This document shows positions 1 to 5,525 of a DNA stretch of 9,788 bases, in pieces. The stretch covers positions 1 to 9,788 of the forward strand of contig SKYG01000242.1 of NCBI GenBank assembly GCA_007128045.1. Reading direction: 5' to 3'. How positions within the stretch are numbered: position 1 is the first letter of the stretch; each line of letters opens with the position of its first letter. The DNA is from Bacteroidales bacterium (GTDB lineage: Bacteria; Bacteroidota; Bacteroidia; Bacteroidales; UBA7960). The position numbers and the translations under genes were made by a program. The notes under the pieces are model-generated. The model worked only from the letters and a program-made list of their open reading frames with translations. It was not told the DNA's origin and ran no database searches.

Positions 1-119
1 TACTGAGGGCCGACAACCTGCTTAACACCAGATACAGGGACCACCTGTCAAGAATCGAAGACAGAAACTTCCCCATGCCCGGCAGAAACATTAACCTGGC
101 ATACCGCTGGTTCTTTTAA
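1..119 (+). CDS. TonB-dependent outer-membrane receptor, C-terminal end (partial)
   Basis: Only the last 38 codons are present; the reading frame starts at base 3 and the TAA is at 117-119. The peptide ends in PGRNINLAYRWFF, preceded by DNLLNTRYRDHLSR. An Asn-Leu-Leu/Phe-Asn-x-x-Tyr segment, then a Pro-Gly-Arg-Asn loop, then a last beta-strand ending in aromatic residues is the characteristic end of TonB-dependent receptors, whose terminal Phe is the signal for insertion into the outer membrane by the BAM machinery. Such receptors import iron complexes, vitamins or glycans with energy from TonB-ExbBD. The substrate cannot be judged because the plug and most of the barrel lie outside the window. 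The family call is fairly firm, the subfamily unknown. No obvious T-tailed terminator follows directly. Confidence 0.8.
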   Translation, partial: LRADNLLNTRYRDHLSRIEDRNFPMPGRNINLAYRWFF

Positions 120-167
120 AACACGCCTCCGGCGCGCAGTGAGAAAGGAGCAGAGTCCTGTTCTGAA

Positions 168-215
168 GGGTATTTCTCATTTCACTTCGTTCCATTCGAA
201 ATGACAGGTGCTATG
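168..215. repeat. Short dispersed intergenic repeat, copy 1
   Basis: This stretch carries a perfect 7-base inverted repeat, TCATTTC (177-183) and GAAATGA (198-204). Its right half (190-215) recurs at 3762-3787 with three differences (23 of 26 bases identical), and its left end, GGGTATTTCTC, recurs in diverged form at 3621-3631. The same general pattern in three non-coding spots and none in genes suggests a non-autonomous intergenic repeat family. Confidence 0.6.
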
Positions 216-256
216 CACGGGGGAAGGGGATTACCAGGTTACGATTACCTTAAACT

Positions 257-316
257 GAGAGACAAGGCATGCCTTGTCTCTACTTCTTTCGACCTTCGAC
301 CTTCAGACTTTTTGAC
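257..316. repeat. Palindrome plus heptamer repeat, copy 1 (inverted partner at 3524-3580)
   Basis: Bases 258-281 form a perfect 24-base palindrome with core GAGACAAGGCATGCCTTGTC and onward. It is followed by TACTTCTTTC and then degenerate heptamers of the CTTCGAC type (287-316). The reverse complement of 3524-3580 matches almost base for base over the palindrome, the TACTTCTT linker and the heptamers. The two copies are therefore in opposite orientation on either side of polA. No ORF lies inside either copy, so this is a non-autonomous element. Confidence 0.75.
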
Positions 317-322
317 TTTTTT

Positions 323-339
323 TTGGCACGCTATTTGTA
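323..339 (+). promoter_or_regulatory. Candidate sigma-54 (RpoN) promoter
   Basis: TTGGCACG-CTAT-TTGTA matches the sigma-54 consensus YTGGCACG-N4-TTGCW with exact spacing between the -24 GG (325-326) and the -12 region (337-338). The one deviation is T in place of C at -12. A T-tract lies just upstream. The predicted transcription start is about base 350. No protein start follows at a sensible distance; the next signal is the terminator at 409-445. Chance occurrence in an AT-rich spacer is possible, though the upstream half is a perfect match. Confidence 0.45.
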
Positions 340-349
340 ATATTATAAC

Positions 350-445
350 CGAATTGGTTTTGTTTAGTTTACATAACTACCTTATCTTTTCATGTAAGTT
401 TTGGTTTGAGGCTTAAGTCCGGTAACACGGGCTTAAGCCTTTTTT
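350..445 (+). ncRNA. Candidate small RNA between a sigma-54-like promoter and an intrinsic terminator
   Basis: A transcript from the predicted start near 350 to the T-run at 440-445 would be about 96 nt. Besides the terminator hairpin it contains a second possible stem: TTACAT (369-374) with ATGTAA (392-397), extended by wobble pairs to about 9 bp, with a pyrimidine-rich loop. No start codon with a plausible ORF lies inside. The call rests only on promoter, stem-loop and terminator spacing; I recognise no known RNA family. An alternative is that the terminator ends a longer, unidentified transcript from upstream. Confidence 0.3.
409..445 (+). terminator. Strong rho-independent terminator
   Basis: The arms AGGCTTAAGTCC (409-420) and GGGCTTAAGCCT (429-440) pair over 12 bp with a single G-U wobble, closing an 8-base loop, and a run of six T (440-445) follows. 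It is the clearest intrinsic terminator in the window. It lies 290 bases past the receptor stop, too far to be its natural terminator unless the transcript has a long 3' tail, so it may end a separate short RNA. Read on the other strand there is no equivalent T-run, so it is probably one-directional. Confidence 0.8.
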
Positions 446-602
446 AATAACTATACTTTTGAATATAACACGCGCTGAGAATATCTACACTGAGCTTCTG
501 GAAGTGTCAAATTATCAGTAGAAAATAAAAAAAGCAATCATTGAGAGAACAGACCCGCCATTAATTTTGGAATTGAAAGTGGGCGAATTGAAATATGTCA
601 TG

Positions 603-610
603 TATATTTG
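603..610 (+). promoter_or_regulatory. polA: Possible -7 box of the polA promoter
   Basis: TATATTTG fits the Bacteroidota -7 consensus TAnnTTTG and lies about 100 bases before the polA start. No TTTG or TTG sits 19-21 bases upstream, so the assignment is weak. A TATAAT-like string at 617-622 is an alternative, but it too lacks a well-spaced -35 element. Confidence 0.3.
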
Positions 611-713
611 ATTTATTATAATCAGCCCGGTATGGCATAACATACAAGCCAGCCATCTTAATGCTCGTTGGTTCATAGGGCTGGATCACAATAAAACAAA
701 CCTCAATATTATA

Positions 714-3518
714 ATGTCTGAACAAAAAAAATTATTTCTTCTCGACGCGATGGCTTTGATTTACAGGGCCTATTACGCATTCAGCCGAAACCCCCGCGTC
801 AATTCAAAAGGGATGAATACCTCTGCCATATTGGGTTTTGCCAATGCCCTCGTAGAGGTATTGCAAAAGGAAAAGCCAACCCATATTGCCGTTGCGTTTG
901 ACTCAGTGGCGCCAACGTTGCGAAAGACAGACTTCGCCGCTTATAAAGCCAACCGGGAAGAGTCGCCGGAAGATATAATTGCTTCATTGCCATATATCCG
1001 ATCACTCCTGGAAGGGTTTGGTATTCCGGTATTGATGCAAGATGGCTATGAAGCCGACGACATCATAGGTACGTTGGCCAAGCAGGCAGAAAAAGATGGT
1101 GTCACCGTATACATGATGACACCAGACAAAGACTTCGGACAGCTTGTTTCCGACAGTATATTCATGTATAAGCCGGCCCGCTCGGGCGAAAAGGCGGAGA
1201 TATGGGGCGTCAAAGAGGTATGTGAACGATTTGAAATCGAACGCCCGGAGCAACTGATTGACATACTGGGTTTGTGGGGAGATGCATCCGACAATATTCC
1301 CGGAGTACCAGGCATAGGAGAAAAAAAGGCCAAAGCCCTGATACAGCAATTCGGGTCTATGGAAAACCTGCTCAACAACCTTGACCAGGTGAAGGAGAAG
1401 CGCAGCCAGCAAAGCCTCCGCGATCATGCCGAACAAGCAAGGGTATCTAAAGCCCTCGCAACAATTGTTCTTGATGTTCCCGTGCAGTGGGAAGAAGAAT
1501 CTTTCAGGGTTTCTACACCCGACCCAAAGCTCCTGATCCCTCTGTTGGAGGAGCTGGAGTTCCGTACATTCGCGAAAAGAATATTCTCTGACCCAGACAT
1601 AATTCCCGTTAAAGAAAAAAAAGAAGCCCTGGCTTCAACCGGGCAGATGGATCTTTTTGGAAGTGCAGATGCCTTTTCTGACCCGGCAGAGCAAGCCATA
1701 GATAAGCTTGCAGCCCTGATGAAAGAAAAAAATTATACGGCTGCCACCACTGCCGAAAGTATCCAAAAGATCATAGACGACATCAAACAGGTCAAATCCT
1801 TTTGTTTCGACACAGAAACATCAGGTCTTGACATACCAACCAGCGAATTGGTTGGTATTGCATTCTCCGTTAAGGCTGGCACAGCAAGCTATGTGCCCTT
1901 TCCTGCCGGCAAAAAGCAGGCCAGCGCCCTGGCCAATCAGTTTAAAGAGGTATTGGAAGATCCCGAGATAGAGAAGACAGGGCAGAATCTAAAGTTTGAC
2001 ATAGGCATCCTTAAAAAGTATGGGATTGAGGTTAAAGGAAAGCTGTTCGACACCATGCTGGCACATTACCTGCTACAACCCGATATGCGCCACAACATGG
2101 ATCTGCTCGCAGATACGTATCTGAACTATAAGCCTGTATCTATTGAGCACCTCATTGGTCCGAAAGGGAAAAAACAAAAGAGCATGCGCGATATCCCTGT
2201 TGAAACCATCACCCCATATGCCTGCGAAGATGCAGATATAACCTTGCAGCTAAAACAGGTCTTCGCGCCGATGCTCGAGCAGGAAGGGCTTATTAATTTG
2301 TTTGAGCAGGTAGAAACACCTCTGATACCCGTTTTATCCGATATGGAGATTCAGGGCGTAAAGATCGATAAGGAGGCCCTGGATAATTACGCCAAAGTAC
2401 TCGAAGAAAAAATCAGAACGACCGAAACAGACATCTACCGGCAAGCTGGCAAAAGTTTTAACATTGGCTCTCCAAAACAACTGGGTGACATCTTATTTGA
2501 TCATCTGAAAATTGTCAAAAACGCAAAAAAAACCAAAACCAAACAATACAGCACCAGCGAAGATGTGTTATCAAAATTGGCTGAGAAGCATCCCATTATA
2601 AACAACATATTGGATTACCGCTCTTTAACAAAACTCAAGTCGACCTATGTTGATGCTTTGCCAAAGCTCATAAGCCCTGATACCGGTCGCATACACACCT
2701 CATACAACCAGGCAGTAGCTGCAACCGGACGCCTGTCTTCCAACAACCCCAACCTGCAAAACATCCCCATTCGTACAGAAGAAGGCAGGCTCATACGCCA
2801 GGCCTTTGTACCCCGTTCGAAAGAGTATGTTCTGTTGGCGGCAGATTACAGCCAGATAGAATTACGCATCATCGCCGCACTTAGCCAGGATGAGGCCATG
2901 CTCGAAGCATTCAATAAAGGCCTTGACATTCACACGGCCACTGCAGCAAAGGTGTATGGGATACCTTTGGAAGAGGTTACCAAAGAAATGCGAAGAAACG
3001 CGAAAACAGTAAATTTCGGTATCGTATACGGTATTTCTGCCTTCGGGCTGTCAGAACGTCTGAATATTCCCCGGCAGGAAGCGGCAGAATTGATCGGGCA
3101 ATATTTTGAACAATATCCTGGGGTCAGACAATATATGGATGACACCATCGCGTTTGCCCGGAAGCACGAATATGTATCAACCATCCTGGGCCGGCGGCGG
3201 TATGTTAAAGACATCAACAGTGCCAATGGTGTGGTAAGGGGGTTTGCCGAACGCAACGCCATCAACGCCCCAATACAAGGGTCTGCAGCTGATATGATCA
3301 AGCTCGCGATGATCCGTATTTTCGAAGCCATGCAGAAAAAAAACCTGAAGAGTAAAATGATATTGCAGGTTCATGATGAACTGGTGTTTGATGCCCACAA
3401 AGATGAAGCCGATGCCTTAAAAGAGTTGGTAGCAGATAAGATGAAGAACGCCATGGAGCTGGATGTACCTATCGTCGTAGATATCAACACCGGAGAAAAC
3501 TGGCTGGAGGCACATTAA
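714..3518 (+). CDS. polA: DNA polymerase I (5' nuclease, proofreading exonuclease, polymerase)
   Basis: A 934-residue family A polymerase that removes RNA primers, fills gaps in lagging-strand synthesis and acts in excision repair. The 5' nuclease (about 1-310) keeps its metal-binding acids: D11, YEADD with D115/D116, TPDKDF with D138/D140, and GDASDN with D190/D193. The 3'-5' exonuclease (about 345-530) is intact: D366 and E368 (FDTET), D429 (LKFD), Y502 and D506 (YACED). The polymerase has motif A (DYSQIELR, D711), motif B (RRNAKTVNFGIVYG, R760, K764, F768, Y772) and motif C (QVHDE, H887, D888, E889), so all three activities should work. Phe at 768 is the usual residue for excluding dideoxynucleotides. 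The length is close to E. coli Pol I (928). The ATG at 714 has no Shine-Dalgarno, but the protein starts right at the nuclease domain. It appears monocistronic and converges on mltF. Confidence 0.97.
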   Translation: MSEQKKLFLLDAMALIYRAYYAFSRNPRVNSKGMNTSAILGFANALVEVLQKEKPTHIAVAFDSVAPTLRKTDFAAYKANREESPEDIIASLPYIRSLLEGFGIPVLMQDGYEADDIIGTLAKQAEKDGVTVYMMTPDKDFGQLVSDSIFMYKPARSGEKAEIWGVKEVCERFEIERPEQLIDILGLWGDASDNIPGVPGIGEKKAKALIQQFGSMENLLNNLDQVKEKRSQQSLRDHAEQARVSKALATIVLDVPVQWEEESFRVSTPDPKLLIPLLEELEFRTFAKRIFSDPDIIPVKEKKEALASTGQMDLFGSADAFSDPAEQAIDKLAALMKEKNYTAATTAESIQKIIDDIKQVKSFCFDTETSGLDIPTSELVGIAFSVKAGTASYVPFPAGKKQASALANQFKEVLEDPEIEKTGQNLKFDIGILKKYGIEVKGKLFDTMLAHYLLQPDMRHNMDLLADTYLNYKPVSIEHLIGPKGKKQKSMRDIPVETITPYACEDADITLQLKQVFAPMLEQEGLINLFEQVETPLIPVLSDMEIQGVKIDKEALDNYAKVLEEKIRTTETDIYRQAGKSFNIGSPKQLGDILFDHLKIVKNAKKTKTKQYSTSEDVLSKLAEKHPIINNILDYRSLTKLKSTYVDALPKLISPDTGRIHTSYNQAVAATGRLSSNNPNLQNIPIRTEEGRLIRQAFVPRSKEYVLLAADYSQIELRIIAALSQDEAMLEAFNKGLDIHTATAAKVYGIPLEEVTKEMRRNAKTVNFGIVYGISAFGLSERLNIPRQEAAELIGQYFEQYPGVRQYMDDTIAFARKHEYVSTILGRRRYVKDINSANGVVRGFAERNAINAPIQGSAADMIKLAMIRIFEAMQKKNLKSKMILQVHDELVFDAHKDEADALKELVADKMKNAMELDVPIVVDINTGENWLEAH

Positions 3519-3523
3519 AACAG

Positions 3524-3580
3524 GTCAAAAGTCGAAGGTCGAAGGTCGCAAGAAGTAGAGACAAGGCATGCCTTGTCTCA
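3524..3580. repeat. Palindrome plus heptamer repeat, copy 2 (inverted relative to 257-316)
   Basis: It starts six bases after the polA stop codon. Four consecutive heptamers, GTCAAAA, GTCGAAG, GTCGAAG and GTCGCAA (3524-3551), are followed by GAAGTA and a perfect 22-base palindrome (3558-3579). The reverse complement matches 257-316. The palindrome could fold as an 11-bp hairpin on either strand. Confidence 0.75.
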
Positions 3581-3620
3581 GTGTAATGTTTAACCGTATC
3601 CTTGCAACCCTCGATCTGTA

Positions 3621-3650
3621 GGGTATCTCTCGCTGCGCTACCAATGACAA
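3621..3650. repeat. Short dispersed repeat, diverged copy
   Basis: GGGTATCTCTCGC at the left and CCAATGACAAG at the right align with both ends of the element at 168-208 (GGGTATTTCTC ... CCATTCGAAATGACAGG), but the middle is shorter. It is probably a decayed or variant member of the same family. Confidence 0.4.
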
Positions 3651-3761
3651 GTCTCTTTTAAAGCACTGACATACAAACTAATCGTACTTTTATATTATGG
3701 CCTTAATTTGCTGATTTTACATTCGTTTTGTCATTACGCATTGTGGCCCGGGGCCCGGGCT

Positions 3762-3787
3762 TTCCATTCGAGATGACGGGTGCTAAG
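3762..3787. repeat. Short dispersed repeat, partial copy
   Basis: These 26 bases match 190-215 at 23 positions (TTCCATTCGARATGACRGGT then GCTAWG). It lacks the left arm of copy 1, and is preceded by a GC-rich patch unlike the AT-rich surroundings. Confidence 0.55.
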
Positions 3788-3811
3788 TAACATATAACCG
3801 ATAACCCACAA

Positions 3812-3881
3812 CTCCGCGTTCCTGCGGTTAATCCCCCTCCGCGTTCCTCTGCGAATCTCTCTGCGTTCCTGCGGTTAATCC
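3812..3881. repeat. Tandem repeat of about 22 bases, three diverged units
   Basis: The units begin CTCCGCGTTCCTGCGGTTAA (3812), CTCCGCGTTCCTCTGCGAAT (3837) and CTGCGTTCCTGCGGTTAATC (3861). The spacing is 24-25 bases, with substitutions and small length changes between units. There are no identical repeats with unique spacers, so it is not a CRISPR array. Confidence 0.7.
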
Positions 3882-3908
3882 TGGCAACCTCGTAACCTGG
3901 CAACCTCG
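3881..3908. repeat. 12-base direct repeat next to the mltF stop
   Basis: CTGGCAACCTCG occurs at 3881-3892 and again at 3897-3908, separated by TAAC. The joint string CGTAACCTGG (3891-3900) also occurs in reverse complement at 235-244, beside the first palindrome element, which suggests the two repeat-rich spacers share sequence history. Confidence 0.6.
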
Positions 3909-3915
3909 CACCCCC

Positions 3916-5361
3916 CTACCCTGCCAGGGCATTCAGGTAGTGCGCATATCGCTCCAAAATCTCATTCACATAGTTGAAAGGTTCTGATCCACGGGCATAC
4001 CCAAATCTCACAACGGGATCTTTATAGTATTCTGGCTTTGACTTATTAAGCACATAATAATCTACATTGTCTTTCCATACATTCGGGTTTTTGCCATATT
4101 TTTCTGCAAGACGCCTTGCATCCAGAACATGTCCGATTCCACCATTATAGGAAGCAAGTACAAATTTAAGCCGTTCCTGATCATCCACAATATGTTCTGA
4201 CAATAGGTTGTCGAGCCATCGAAGGTAGTTTGCTCCGGCCCGTATGTGTTCTGCTACGGGAGAATCATGATCCACATCATATGCTTCGGCCGTGCCAGGC
4301 ATCAGCTGCATCACACCAAAAGCACCAGCCCAGGAGACGGCATCCGGATCAAATCTGGACTCCTGGTAGGCCAAAGAGGCCAGCAATCGCCAGTCCCAGC
4401 CAATCATATCAGCATACTGTTTGAAATAATGATCGTAGGCCGACACACGCCCTCCACCCTGTGAGTGCATGATACTCTTTGCCAGGAACACGCCACGTGG
4501 GTTTCTGTAATATTTATTATAGATGGACGAATACTGTCGTGTTTGCTTAAAGTCAATCAGCCATTCATTGATGGCATCAAGCAGATCGACAGATCCGGGT
4601 TTTACCGCCCACGAGAGATGTTGCTCAAAGCTTACCGGAATATGAACATCTATATTGGAATAATAGCTGCTGTTTAATCTGGCTATATGCTCATCGCTTA
4701 CCGTATAATCGATATCACCCCGTGAAACCATCTCAATAAGCTGCTCCATATCTTCATGCATTTCAACAACATAGATAGTATCTCCAATTTCTTCCATCAG
4801 ACTTTGCAACCGCGACACATAGGCTGAGTTCCTTTGAACGTAGACTGTCTTCCCGGCGAGGTCAACCTGGTTGCTGATGTAAATAGAGCCATCATCAGAT
4901 GCAGCCTGGGTACTTGCATTGGATTTTCTCTGAACCAGAACCTGACGCGTTTGACTGTGCGGCTCAGTAAACTGTAATGTTTGCCTCCGGCTTTTTGTCA
5001 CCGTAAGATCAAGCGCTATCAGGTCACATCCACCCCCAAAAAGCAGACAGTCGAAGTTTTCATCCAGGTCGTTGGATACAAATATCTCCAGCCCTACTCC
5101 CAAACTGCTGGCAAACTGTCTCAGCAGTTCCAGATGAAACCCCATGGGCTCACCACGGTAAATGAAATAATTTGTGGAGTTATAATTTGTGGATGCGCGC
5201 AACACCCCTCTTTCTAAAATATTCGCAAGATCCGAAGCAGGCACCTCCTCTTCAAGAGGGAGATCATGTGCCTGTTGAATCAAACTGACCACAAAAATAC
5301 CAGCGAGAAATACGGTGGAAAAAACAACGAATAAAAGCAGTTTTCTCTGTTTATCAAACAT
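3916..5361 (-). CDS. mltF: Membrane-anchored lytic transglycosylase with solute-binding domain (MltF type)
   Basis: A 481-residue protein predicted to cleave the MurNAc-GlcNAc bond of peptidoglycan, forming 1,6-anhydro ends. A hydrophobic segment at about 8-28 is an uncleaved anchor or signal peptide; it has no lipobox cysteine. Residues about 45-290 form a family 3 solute-binding domain (RGVLRAST, MGFHLELL, LTVTKSRR with a likely ligand arginine at 125/126, FTEPHSQ). Residues about 305-475 are the SLT domain: catalytic E334 in YQESRFDP, GVMQLMPGTA (349-358) and ASYNGG (403-408). This order matches E. coli MltF (YfhD), where the first domain modulates the catalytic one. It faces away from holB, with a shared 164-base upstream region, and converges on polA. 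The ATG at 5361 directly precedes the anchor. The Shine-Dalgarno is weak or absent. The ligand is not predictable. Confidence 0.92.
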   Translation of the reverse strand: MFDKQRKLLLFVVFSTVFLAGIFVVSLIQQAHDLPLEEEVPASDLANILERGVLRASTNYNSTNYFIYRGEPMGFHLELLRQFASSLGVGLEIFVSNDLDENFDCLLFGGGCDLIALDLTVTKSRRQTLQFTEPHSQTRQVLVQRKSNASTQAASDDGSIYISNQVDLAGKTVYVQRNSAYVSRLQSLMEEIGDTIYVVEMHEDMEQLIEMVSRGDIDYTVSDEHIARLNSSYYSNIDVHIPVSFEQHLSWAVKPGSVDLLDAINEWLIDFKQTRQYSSIYNKYYRNPRGVFLAKSIMHSQGGGRVSAYDHYFKQYADMIGWDWRLLASLAYQESRFDPDAVSWAGAFGVMQLMPGTAEAYDVDHDSPVAEHIRAGANYLRWLDNLLSEHIVDDQERLKFVLASYNGGIGHVLDARRLAEKYGKNPNVWKDNVDYYVLNKSKPEYYKDPVVRFGYARGSEPFNYVNEILERYAHYLNALAG

Positions 5362-5389
5362 GAATATATATTTCGTTCAACAATAACGT

Positions 5390-5420
5390 GCTGATAAATA
5401 ACAAATTGTTATAAATCAGC
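5390..5420. promoter_or_regulatory. 31-base dyad in the mltF-holB divergent region
   Basis: GCTGATAAATAACAA (5390-5404) and TTGTTATAAATCAGC (5406-5420) are inverted copies, matching at 13 of 15 positions around one central A. The dyad ends 29 bases before the mltF start codon and 48 bases before the holB promoter. It could be an operator for a dimeric regulator of mltF, or a hairpin in an mltF leader. On the mltF strand, a near-consensus -7 box (TATTGTTG, + coordinates 5378-5385) with a TTTG (5402-5405) inside the dyad might be the mltF promoter, but the 16-base spacer is short. Confidence 0.4.
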
Positions 5421-5467
5421 CGCTTCTAACTAACAACAACCTTGCCAAAATGTTTACAATATAAAAT

Positions 5468-5498
5468 TTTGTCGTTTTGGAAAAATCGTGTAGGTTTG
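5468..5498 (+). promoter_or_regulatory. holB: Consensus Bacteroidota housekeeping promoter for holB
   Basis: TTTG (5468-5471), a 19-base spacer and TAGGTTTG (5491-5498) match the TTTG-N19-21-TAnnTTTG consensus completely. Transcription should begin about 5-8 bases later, near 5503-5506, giving a leader of about 20 bases to the ATG at 5526. This placement rules against the upstream ATG at 5442 as the translation start, because it lies before the transcript begins. Confidence 0.7.
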
Positions 5499-5525
5499 AT
5501 ATTTTATTCAGAAGATATAAACGTC

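Larger units (their letters stand above)
120..713. other. 594-base intergenic region without a convincing gene
   Basis: No ORF here looks protein-like; the 71-codon frame at 201-416 runs through repeats and the terminator stem. The region holds, in order: a short dispersed repeat (168-215), a 24-base palindrome with heptamer repeats (257-316), a sigma-54-like promoter (323-339), a strong T-tailed hairpin (409-445), and an AT-rich polA leader. Two TAnnTTTG boxes occur (454-461 and 603-610), neither with a clear upstream TTTG at the right distance. A 6-base inverted repeat (CCAGCC 649-654, GGCTGG 679-684) could form a loose hairpin in the polA leader. Confidence 0.6.
3519..3915. other. Repeat-rich spacer between convergent polA and mltF
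   Basis: This 397-base spacer contains no believable gene; the 66-codon reverse frame at 3703-3903 consists of repeats. From left to right it holds the inverted palindrome/heptamer element (3524-3580), a diverged dispersed repeat (3621-3650), a GC-rich patch of overlapping CCCGGG and GGGCCC (about 3746-3760), another dispersed repeat (3762-3787), three roughly 22-base tandem units (3812-3881) and a 12-base direct repeat (3881-3908) ending eight bases before the mltF stop codon. I see no T-tailed terminator for either gene, so the palindrome at 3558-3579 is the best candidate for a hairpin that stops both transcripts. Confidence 0.6.

Noticed and set aside
201..416. 71-codon forward frame upstream of polA
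   Set aside because: It passes through the dispersed repeat, the palindrome, the T-tract and the terminator stem, and has no recognisable protein character.
454..461. TACTTTTG as a polA promoter -7 box
   Set aside because: It directly follows the terminator T-run, has no TTTG 19-21 bases upstream, and would leave a leader of about 245 bases.
649..684. CCAGCC/GGCTGG inverted repeat in the polA leader as a riboswitch or attenuator
   Set aside because: The stem is only 6 bp with a 24-base loop, without a T-run or any known riboswitch pattern.
1610..2540. A-runs within polA as programmed frameshift sites
   Set aside because: The frame is intact through all three domains and the alternative frames close quickly; A-runs in Lys codons are ordinary in such genomes.
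3703..3903. 66-codon reverse frame after polA
   Set aside because: It is made almost wholly of the tandem and direct repeats of the spacer.
3812..3908. Possible CRISPR-like array
   Set aside because: Units are diverged and adjacent, with no unique spacers of constant length and no cas genes nearby.
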